This document shows positions 1 through 5,439 of a stretch of DNA of 5,439 bases, one piece after another. A model generated the notes under the pieces. That model was given only the letters and a program-made list of their open reading frames with translations. It made no database searches and had not been told where the DNA came from. The position numbers and the translations under genes were made by a program. The stretch is taken from positions 1-5,439 of the forward strand of contig JAGRJX010000345.1 of NCBI GenBank assembly GCA_020442545.1, given 5' to 3'. Each line of letters starts with the position of its first letter. Within the stretch, counting starts at the first letter, position 1. Origin of the DNA: Lysobacterales bacterium (GTDB taxonomy: Bacteria; Pseudomonadota; Gammaproteobacteria; Xanthomonadales; Xanthomonadaceae).

Positions 1-252
1 ATGGGCGTGCTGCCGCTGCAGTTCACCGAGGGCAACAATCCGCAATCTCTCGGCCTGGACGGCAGCGAGAGCTTCGACATTGTCGGCATGAATGACGGTG
101 CCGCGCGTGAAGTTGAGGTCATCGCCACGCACGACAGTGGCAAGGAAACCGCCTTCACCGCCCGTGTGCTGCTGCTGACGCCCAAGGAAGTCGAATACTT
201 CAGGCACGGCGGCATCCTGAACTACGTGTTGCGGCAGCTCGCCGCGAAGTAG
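1..252 (+). CDS. acnA: Aconitate hydratase, C-terminal fragment (5' end outside window)
   Basis: Last 83 codons of an AcnA/IRP-type aconitase, the TCA-cycle iron-sulfur enzyme that isomerises citrate to isocitrate in the cytoplasm. The visible part is the end of the C-terminal swivel domain. It shows the MGVLPLQF segment, a GLDGSE turn, and the family-typical ending EYFRHGGILNYVLRQL, closing at TAG 250-252. Full-length members are roughly 870-900 residues, so about nine tenths of the protein lies to the left. The first codon in the window happens to be ATG, but it is an internal methionine and not a start. The [4Fe-4S] cysteines are not in the visible part. The neighbouring genes on the - strand converge on it and show no functional link. 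The acnA assignment over other aconitase types rests on the C-terminal style, which is quite characteristic. Confidence 0.93.
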   Translation: MGVLPLQFTEGNNPQSLGLDGSESFDIVGMNDGAAREVEVIATHDSGKETAFTARVLLLTPKEVEYFRHGGILNYVLRQLAAK

Positions 253-275
253 TCCGTCACACGTTGATGCAACTT

Positions 276-304
276 GCGAAGGCCGGGAGTTCCCCGGCCT
301 TCGC
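276..304. terminator. Convergent hairpin, probable shared terminator
   Basis: A perfect 12-bp GC-rich inverted repeat (276-287 with 293-304) encloses a 5-base loop at 288-292. It sits in the 58-base gap between the aconitase stop (252) and the stop of the last - strand gene (311-313). On the + strand it is followed only by a short T run (308-310), and on the - strand there is no clear T tract. It is therefore either a weak intrinsic terminator or an RNA 3'-end stabilising stem that serves both converging transcripts. The pairing is read directly from the sequence; the termination role is inferred from position. Confidence 0.7.
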
Positions 305-310
305 CGGTTT

Positions 311-1396
311 CTAGGGCAACGCCGCATCACGATCCGCATCGAGTTCGCGCTGCCCAACGGCCAGCGCCGTCGCGTATGGCTCGGGATCGTTGCGGTTGCT
401 GAGAATGATCACGGTGAGTCGCTGCGCCGGCCAGCGCACGATGACGTTGCGGAAGCCGATGGTTTCTCCGGAATGCCACTGCGTGTCGCCGGTCAGTCGC
501 CAGCCATAGCCGTACGACCCATCCCAGTCTTCGCCAACAATCCTCGAATGTTCCGCAGAGGCCAGTTCGCGGGAGCTGGCGCTCAACAACCGGTTGTTGT
601 CGAGCGCTGCATTCCACAGCGCGAGATCACGGACCGAGGAGTAGATGCCGCCATCGCCACGCGTCGCGCTGGTCGGGCTCTGGTCGGTGCGCTGCCAGCC
701 GTTGCCGCTGTCGCTGTAGCCAAACGCACGATGCGGGACTTCCGGTCCGTGTGATGCTTCGTAAAGCAGCGTGCCGTGCATGCCCAGCGGTCCGAAGATG
801 TGCTGCTTCAGATACGCAGGCAGTCGTTGCCCGGAGGCACGTTCGATGACCAGCCCCAGCAGCACGTAGCCGGAATTGCTGTACCGATAGCCGCTTCCTG
901 GCTCGAAATACAGCCGGTTGGCCTGCGACAGGATGTCCAGAACATCCTGGTCGGAAACCTGCGCGTCGGCCTGATCGTTCATCAGCTCTTCGTAGTCAAG
1001 CAGGCCGCTGCTGTGGGTAAGCACCTGATGCAGGCTGATCGAGGCCGTGGCCGGCGGTAATTCCGGCAGCCAACTGCGCAGTCGGTCGTCAAGGCGCAGT
1101 TTGCCGTCCTCGACCAGCAGCAGGATCGCCGCCGCCGTGAACTGTTTGGAAATCGAGGCGAGCCGGTAATTGGTAGCCGTTGTCGCTGCAACCGAAGCCT
1201 CCAGATCGGCCATCCCGGTGGCGCGCATTGCCAGTATCTGACCGTCTTTCACGACCAGCCAAGAAGCACCGGGCACCTTGCCGTCATAGCGATCCATGGT
1301 GGACTCCACAGCAATAGGAGCAGATGAAGGAAGGGCGCCGCCAATGAGCAGGATCAGTGCCGGCAGCCAGCCCGCGAGTCGCCAACGATCGCTCAT
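311..1396 (-). CDS. Secreted SxxK serine hydrolase (beta-lactamase / S12 peptidase family), short form
   Basis: Product of 361 residues in the PF00144 family, which includes class C beta-lactamases, DD-peptidases, D-aminopeptidases and esterases. An N-terminal export signal is likely: Arg4 and Arg6, then a hydrophobic stretch at about 8-22, with no lipobox. The catalytic signatures are in order: SISK (Ser81 nucleophile, Lys84 general base), YSN (Tyr172-Asn174), a GDGGIYSS turn near 247-254, and HSG (His308-Gly310) at the KTG position. The protein ends soon after the catalytic domain and has no accessory domain. The ATG at 1396-1394 overlaps the upstream stop as ATGA. The bases before it show no Shine-Dalgarno-like run, so translation probably depends on coupling. 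The same frame stays open 100 codons further upstream, but that stretch lies inside the upstream gene and lacks family similarity. His in the third motif argues against a resistance beta-lactamase; the substrate is unknown and a peptidase or esterase role is most likely. Confidence 0.87.
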   Translation of the reverse strand: MSDRWRLAGWLPALILLIGGALPSSAPIAVESTMDRYDGKVPGASWLVVKDGQILAMRATGMADLEASVAATTATNYRLASISKQFTAAAILLLVEDGKLRLDDRLRSWLPELPPATASISLHQVLTHSSGLLDYEELMNDQADAQVSDQDVLDILSQANRLYFEPGSGYRYSNSGYVLLGLVIERASGQRLPAYLKQHIFGPLGMHGTLLYEASHGPEVPHRAFGYSDSGNGWQRTDQSPTSATRGDGGIYSSVRDLALWNAALDNNRLLSASSRELASAEHSRIVGEDWDGSYGYGWRLTGDTQWHSGETIGFRNVIVRWPAQRLTVIILSNRNDPEPYATALAVGQRELDADRDAALP

Positions 1397-2991
1397 GGCG
1401 ATGCAGCCGCGGCCTGTGCACAGTCGGCTATCCGGGAGAAGGCGAGATCCTCGAAGTCGTAGCTGAAATCCGCACCCGGATCGACCTTGGCCATGCGCAG
1501 GCTGCCATCGACGGTTTCGGGGAACTGCAGCCAGGCTTCGGCGTGGTCGCGCGTCCACTGCACCAGGTAGCGATTGTTCACACGCATCACCGATCCTTCC
1601 AGCATCGGTGACTTCTGCGAGGCAAACCACACGGCATCCTGCTTCGCGCAAAGCGTGACATCGCCGAACCAGGGCGAGCGCCAGATGCCGAGCCATGTGG
1701 ACAACTCCGTTGCGCTGGCTGGCTGGCGATCCGACGTGTCCGGTACGCGGCTCTCGCGATGCTGTTCGGCAGCCTTTTCCAGCTCATCGGCGTAGAAGCG
1801 GACGTTGGCCGGCTGGCCGGGTTGCGTGAAGCGGTTGGTCAGTGTCTGGATCAGCACCTCGCGGGCGGCGCTGGCGTCGGCGTTGATGAGGACGACGAAA
1901 CCGGCCTTTCGGTCGGGCAGCAGCAGCATGGCCGAGTACATGCCCGACAGCGTGCCGGTATGCGACACCGTCAGCTCGCCGTCGATGTCGGCTATGCGCC
2001 AGCCGTAGCCGTAGGCATACAGGCGCGTGCCATCCCAGGCGCGACGCCGATCCGATATCGGCATCGGCGTGTACGGCGTCCATTCGATCCGCCGCTGCTC
2101 GGCGTTGAGCCATCGAAGTTGTGCCGTGTCCGGCGTCAGCCAGTTGCGTGCCCAGATCAGCATGTCGCCGAGACTGCAGCGGATGCCGCCGGCGGCTTCC
2201 ATGGTGCTGGGTTCGACGGTATCGCTGACGGGCACGTCGGCCACGGCCTTCCCTTCACGCCAGTAATGCGGCACGGCGACGTTGCCAACACTGGCACGAT
2301 GCCATTCGCCGGCCTGACAGCGTCGCATGCCCAGGGGCTCGAAGATCTCGCGACGCAGCAGCTCCGCATACGGGGGCCCGCCGGCCGCTGCTGCGGCTTC
2401 ACCGGCCACGACGTACAGCAGATTGTCATAGGCATAGCCGGCACGGAAATCGTAGGCCGGCTTGATGTATTGCAGGCCGTTGATGATGTCGGCGCGGTTG
2501 AAGTGGTTCGGCATCGGCCACAGCATCAGATCGCCGCCACCTTCGGGCAGGCCGCTGCGATGCACCAGCAGGTCGCCGATCTGCATGTGTTCGCTGACCC
2601 ATGGATCGTGCATGGCGAACTGCGGCAGGTGCCGGCGCACCGGATCATCCCAGCGAATCCTGCCCTGCTGCACCAGGCGCGCCAGCAGCGTCGCGGTCAT
2701 CGCCTTGCTGTTGGAGGCGATCTTGAACAGCGTGTCGCGGTCGATGCGCTGCCCCGAACCCACCCTGCGTTCACCGCGTACCGCGACGTGAACGACCTCA
2801 CCGTGGTCGATGATGCCAACGGCGATGCCCGGCAGGTCGTAGCGTTCGACCACGGCATCGACGATGGCATCCCAGGCAGCAGCATCGTCCTTCGCCGTCG
2901 CTGCCGGCCCGGCCCACGCAAGCCCGGCCACGGCGGCCAGCGCCACGGCGATCAGGCGACTTGCCGACAGCCACTCAATGCGCACGCGCAT
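1393..2991 (-). CDS. Secreted SxxK serine hydrolase with C-terminal DUF3471-like domain
   Basis: Product of 532 residues. A signal peptide is clear: Arg2 and Arg4, a hydrophobic core at about 12-26, and a likely cleavage after Ala27 (AWA). The catalytic PF00144 domain spans roughly 35-390. It has SNSK (Ser93 nucleophile, Lys96), YDN (Tyr188-Asn190), a GGIRCS turn at 268-273, and HTG (His344-Gly346). After a linker rich in charged residues, residues about 425-515 resemble the small beta-rich DUF3471 domain found behind many such hydrolases (pattern WLGIW...WFGDV...YLVQW). HTG is the third motif of the Streptomyces R61 DD-carboxypeptidase, and HxG also occurs in the Ochrobactrum D-aminopeptidase, whereas beta-lactamases carry KTG. 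The start overlaps the upstream dipeptidase by 17 bases and has a GAGG ribosome-binding sequence at 3004-3001, nine bases ahead. Likely periplasmic peptidase, amidase or esterase; the exact substrate cannot be read from the sequence. Confidence 0.88.
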   Translation of the reverse strand: MRVRIEWLSASRLIAVALAAVAGLAWAGPAATAKDDAAAWDAIVDAVVERYDLPGIAVGIIDHGEVVHVAVRGERRVGSGQRIDRDTLFKIASNSKAMTATLLARLVQQGRIRWDDPVRRHLPQFAMHDPWVSEHMQIGDLLVHRSGLPEGGGDLMLWPMPNHFNRADIINGLQYIKPAYDFRAGYAYDNLLYVVAGEAAAAAGGPPYAELLRREIFEPLGMRRCQAGEWHRASVGNVAVPHYWREGKAVADVPVSDTVEPSTMEAAGGIRCSLGDMLIWARNWLTPDTAQLRWLNAEQRRIEWTPYTPMPISDRRRAWDGTRLYAYGYGWRIADIDGELTVSHTGTLSGMYSAMLLLPDRKAGFVVLINADASAAREVLIQTLTNRFTQPGQPANVRFYADELEKAAEQHRESRVPDTSDRQPASATELSTWLGIWRSPWFGDVTLCAKQDAVWFASQKSPMLEGSVMRVNNRYLVQWTRDHAEAWLQFPETVDGSLRMAKVDPGADFSYDFEDLAFSRIADCAQAAAASP

Positions 2992-4192
2992 GCTCTTCCA
3001 CCTCGCTCCAGACGCGCAGCAGGTTGCCGCCCCATATCCTGGCGATCTCTTCGCTGCTGAACCCGGCCTTGTGCAGGGCAGCGGTCAGGTTCGCCGTCTC
3101 CGAGGCGTCATTCCAGCCGGTGATACCGCCACCGCCGTCAAAGTCCGAAGCGATACCAACGTGATCAATACCGGCAACCTCGACCATGTGGCGGATCTGC
3201 GCGACGTAGTCGTCGACGGTTGGCAGCGGGAACTGCGCCTGGATCTCGCGCATGCCGTCCTCGGAGAGGCTGAGGTAGTCATCGGTTTCACTGTCGTACT
3301 CGGCCTGGCCGAGGCGTTTGGCGATCCGCTGCTGCAACGCTTCCTCGGCCTGGCGACGCTGCGGATCGTCTTTCAGGAACTCCTTGTAGGCCACGGCCTG
3401 GATCACCCCGCCACCCTTGCCAATCGCCCGCAGCAGGTCGTCGGGAAGGTTGCGTGGGTGGTCGAGCATGGCGCGTGCGCCGGAATGCGAGGCGATCACC
3501 GGTGCGGTCGAGGTCTTCAGCACCTCGCGCACGCAGGCGTCGGACGCGTGCGAGACGTCGATCATCATGCCCAGCGCGTTGGCCCGCCGTACCACCTCGC
3601 GCCCGAAGTCGGTGATGCCACGATCCGCGGTAGAGTTCATCGCTGGCTCGCCGGCCCCAAGGTCGGGCTGCGAGCTGCTGCACAGGTCGTTGTTGCCGAC
3701 GTGCACCAGGCCGACGTAGCGCGCGCCGCGATCGAATGCGGCGTCCAGTCGATGCAGATCGTGGCCAAGTGAATGTGCGTTCTCGATGCCGATCATCGCG
3801 GACAGCAGCCCGGTCCGCTTGTTGGCCCGAAGCTGCGCCGGCGAGCGCGCGATGCGGATGCGATCCGGATACAGCATCAGCATGCGTCCGATGGCTTCGT
3901 ACTTGAGCTCGGCCTGGTTGACGGCGGTGGCATAGCCTTCGGCCGTCTGCGGGCCCTGCGGCACCCAGATGATGAAAAACGCAGCGTCCAGGCCACCTTT
4001 TTGCATCTTGCCCAGATCCACCTTCAACGGTGTGTCGCGGCCCACGTCGAAACGCGGGTCGAGCATGTAGTGAAACGGGATGTCGACATGGGTATCGATG
4101 GTCAGCGGCGGGCGCTGCTGCGCCAGCACGACGCCGGTGCCCAGCACCGCGATCACGCCCGGCAGCAGGCGCAGCAGTAGTCGTAAAGTCAT
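2975..4192 (-). CDS. Secreted membrane dipeptidase, zinc metallopeptidase family M19
   Basis: Product of 405 residues in the renal-dipeptidase family (PF01244), which cleaves dipeptides with two zinc ions in an amidohydrolase barrel. All metal and catalytic positions are present: HVD (His35, Asp37), the bridging Glu137 in GIENAHS, His215 in DVSHASD, His236 and Arg240 in ASHSGARA, and Asp350 in GIASDFDGG. A signal peptide covers about residues 1-24 (VLA before QQ) with no lipobox, which suggests a soluble periplasmic enzyme. Characterised members accept dipeptides with a C-terminal D-residue, and the mammalian enzyme also opens carbapenems. The chosen ATG (4192-4190) overlaps the lysA stop as ATGA and has GGGAGG at 4202-4197. 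A TTG four codons upstream is also in frame but would place that ribosome-binding sequence inside the gene. Length and domain fill are normal for secreted members. Substrate preference is not resolvable here. Confidence 0.93.
   Translation of the reverse strand: MTLRLLLRLLPGVIAVLGTGVVLAQQRPPLTIDTHVDIPFHYMLDPRFDVGRDTPLKVDLGKMQKGGLDAAFFIIWVPQGPQTAEGYATAVNQAELKYEAIGRMLMLYPDRIRIARSPAQLRANKRTGLLSAMIGIENAHSLGHDLHRLDAAFDRGARYVGLVHVGNNDLCSSSQPDLGAGEPAMNSTADRGITDFGREVVRRANALGMMIDVSHASDACVREVLKTSTAPVIASHSGARAMLDHPRNLPDDLLRAIGKGGGVIQAVAYKEFLKDDPQRRQAEEALQQRIAKRLGQAEYDSETDDYLSLSEDGMREIQAQFPLPTVDDYVAQIRHMVEVAGIDHVGIASDFDGGGGITGWNDASETANLTAALHKAGFSSEEIARIWGGNLLRVWSEVEEHARAH
3001..3004 (-). promoter_or_regulatory. 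Ribosome-binding site of the 532-residue hydrolase
   Basis: GAGG on the - strand lies nine bases ahead of the ATG at 2991, inside the end of the dipeptidase gene. A second purine run (GGAAGAG, 2999-2993) lies closer to the start. Together they support this start codon and the 17-base overlap with the dipeptidase. Confidence 0.55.
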
Positions 4193-5436
4193 GGGGCCTC
4201 CCAAGTGTTTGCCGGCTGTTCGCAGACCAGCAGTTCATCCAGCGACTGGCGCCGGCGTACGATGGCGTAGCGACCGCGCTCCAGAAGCACTTCTGCTGCC
4301 AGCGGGCGCGTGTTGTAGGTGGACGACATCGACGCGGCATACGCACCGGCGCTGCCGATGCGCACCAGTTCCTCTGCCCTGCATTCAGGAAGCTGGCGGT
4401 CGCGGGCGAAGGTGTCGCCGGTTTCGCAGACCGGGCCGACCACGTCGCAGGTCATCATCTGGCGATCCTCGGGCACCAGCGGCGTGATGCGATGCCAGGC
4501 ATCATAGAGCGCAGGACGCATCAGGTCATTCATGGCCGCATCGAGTACCAGAAAACGGCGCTGCTCACCGCATTTGATCCGTACCACCCGGCTGACCAGC
4601 ACGCCTGCATCGGCCAGCAGCCAGCGCCCGGGCTCGAGCTGGATGCGGCCTTCAAAGCCGCCCAGCGCCTGACGGATGCTGGCGACGTAATCGGCGATGG
4701 CAGGCGGGCGCTGGTCGTCGCGATAGGCAACGCCCAGACCACCACCCACGTTGATGCACTCGATGCGATGCCCTGCAGCAAGCAGCGCGTTGACAAAGCC
4801 TGACAGATGTCTCAGCGCCAGCGTGATCGGCTCCAGATCGAGCAGCTGTGAACCGATGTGCACATGCACGCCGTCCAGCCGGAGATGCGGCAGGCTGGCA
4901 GCATCCTCGAACCAGCGACGCGCCTCATCGACGCTGACGCCGAACTTGTTTTCGGCGCGGCCCGTGGAGATCTTTTCGTGCGTGCGCGCGTCGACATCGG
5001 GATTGATCCGGACCGAAGCGTGTGCGGTCACGCCGGCGCGCGCGGCGACCGCGTGCAGCAATGCCAGTTCCTCGTGAGACTCGACGTTGAAGCGCGACAC
5101 GCCGCAGCGCAGCGCGGCCACCATTTCGTCAGCGGTCTTTCCGACGCCGGAAAACACCACGCGAGCTGCCGGTATGCCTGCGCGCAGGCAGCGCTGCAAC
5201 TCGCCAGCGGAGACGATGTCAGCACCCAGCCCCGCCTCGCCGATGCGTCGAAGGATTGCCAGGTTGCCATTGGCCTTGACCGCAAAGTGGATGCTCGCAT
5301 CCAGACCATGCAGCGCGCGCTTCAGCTCTTCGATGCGCCGGGAGATGGCCGATCCCGAATAAGCGAAGAATGGCGTCGGAATGCGAGCAGCCAATGCCGT
5401 CAGGCTTACTCCGTCAAGGAGATCAAAGTTCGACAT
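4189..5436 (-). CDS. lysA: Diaminopimelate decarboxylase
   Basis: Cytoplasmic fold-type III PLP enzyme that removes the D-centre carboxylate of meso-diaminopimelate to give L-lysine, the last step of the DAP pathway. The 415-residue product is near the usual stand-alone length (about 420). Visible signatures: FAVKAN with Lys54 as PLP Schiff-base lysine, the HEKISTGRAENKFGV segment (153-167) typical of classical LysA, HVHIGSQ (191-197), GGGLG (231-235), EPGR (268-271), and CET at 337-339, carrying the Cys-Glu pair of the active site supplied across the dimer. Tyr374 lies in the C-terminal substrate/PLP region. It is the first visible gene of the - strand string and overlaps the dipeptidase by 4 bases. 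The start is the ATG at 5436-5434. The frame is still open (CTA) at the window edge, so a start further upstream or an N-terminal fusion cannot be excluded. The promoter is outside the window. A D-ornithine/D-lysine decarboxylase-like paralogue is a less likely alternative. Confidence 0.93.
   Translation of the reverse strand: MSNFDLLDGVSLTALAARIPTPFFAYSGSAISRRIEELKRALHGLDASIHFAVKANGNLAILRRIGEAGLGADIVSAGELQRCLRAGIPAARVVFSGVGKTADEMVAALRCGVSRFNVESHEELALLHAVAARAGVTAHASVRINPDVDARTHEKISTGRAENKFGVSVDEARRWFEDAASLPHLRLDGVHVHIGSQLLDLEPITLALRHLSGFVNALLAAGHRIECINVGGGLGVAYRDDQRPPAIADYVASIRQALGGFEGRIQLEPGRWLLADAGVLVSRVVRIKCGEQRRFLVLDAAMNDLMRPALYDAWHRITPLVPEDRQMMTCDVVGPVCETGDTFARDRQLPECRAEELVRIGSAGAYAASMSSTYNTRPLAAEVLLERGRYAIVRRRQSLDELLVCEQPANTWEAP
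4197..4202 (-). promoter_or_regulatory. Ribosome-binding site of the M19 dipeptidase
   Basis: GGGAGG on the - strand ends four bases before the ATG at 4192, inside the last codons of lysA. It is the strongest Shine-Dalgarno match in the window. It decides the start in favour of this ATG over the in-frame TTG at 4204, which would lie ahead of the site. Confidence 0.7.
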
Positions 5437-5439
5437 TAG

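Noticed and set aside
1397..1696. Extension of the short hydrolase by 100 codons to an ATG at 1696
   Set aside because: The added stretch lies entirely inside the upstream gene's C-terminal domain in another frame, shows no family similarity, and would bury the signal peptide that starts at 1396.
311..2991. Antibiotic-resistance beta-lactamase annotation for the tandem hydrolases
   Set aside because: SxxK and YxN are present, but the KTG motif is replaced by HTG and HSG, which fits DD-peptidase, D-aminopeptidase or esterase members of the superfamily better.
1759..3060. 433-codon open frame on the + strand opposite the long serine hydrolase
   Set aside because: It lies fully antisense to a gene with clear catalytic motifs, and its translation has low-complexity, shadow-like composition with no recognisable domain. 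Long open antisense frames are common in high-GC DNA.
2864..3772. 302-codon open frame on the + strand opposite the dipeptidase
   Set aside because: It is antisense to the M19 gene, whose zinc ligands are all intact. No motif or plausible ribosome-binding context was seen for the + strand frame.
4193..4204. TTG start of the dipeptidase four codons upstream of the chosen ATG
   Set aside because: The GGGAGG site lies within those codons and points to the ATG at 4192, which also forms a neat ATGA overlap with the lysA stop.
3288..4346. 352-codon open frame on the - strand in a different frame of the dipeptidase/lysA region
   Set aside because: It overlaps two well-supported genes on the same strand, and its translation is very rich in Arg, Ala and Gly with no family signature, which is the usual look of a shifted frame in GC-rich DNA.
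4030..4803. 257-codon open frame on the + strand opposite lysA and the dipeptidase start
   Set aside because: It is antisense to conserved LysA sequence and shows no recognisable domain.

Overview
This high-GC window has tight gene packing and looks like part of a proteobacterial chromosome. The AcnA-type aconitase tail and the classical stand-alone LysA suggest a gammaproteobacterium, perhaps near the Xanthomonadales. That placement is an impression from protein style only, because the window holds no rRNA or other phylogenetic marker.

Layout: the first 252 bases are the 3' end of an aconitase gene on the + strand. A short convergent gap (253-310) follows and holds a strong hairpin. From 311 to the right edge, everything is one tightly overlapping gene string on the - strand. 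In transcription order it is lysA (diaminopimelate decarboxylase), a secreted M19-family zinc dipeptidase, a secreted SxxK serine hydrolase with a C-terminal accessory domain, and a second shorter secreted SxxK serine hydrolase. The junctions overlap by 4, 17 and 4 bases, so the four genes almost certainly share a transcript whose promoter lies beyond the right edge. There is no gene-free stretch longer than 58 bases and no RNA gene, mobile element, repeat array or CRISPR.

How the genes may work together: the three downstream products all appear to be exported hydrolases from families known for acting on peptides with D-residues (M19 dipeptidases; the R61 DD-peptidase and D-aminopeptidase type of SxxK enzyme). 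LysA is a cytoplasmic enzyme that attacks the D-centre of meso-diaminopimelate. A plausible but unproven reading is a module that trims peptidoglycan-derived or other D-residue-containing peptides outside the cytoplasm, linked to diaminopimelate/lysine metabolism inside. Each gene belongs to a known family. The unusual part is their combination in one translationally coupled operon.
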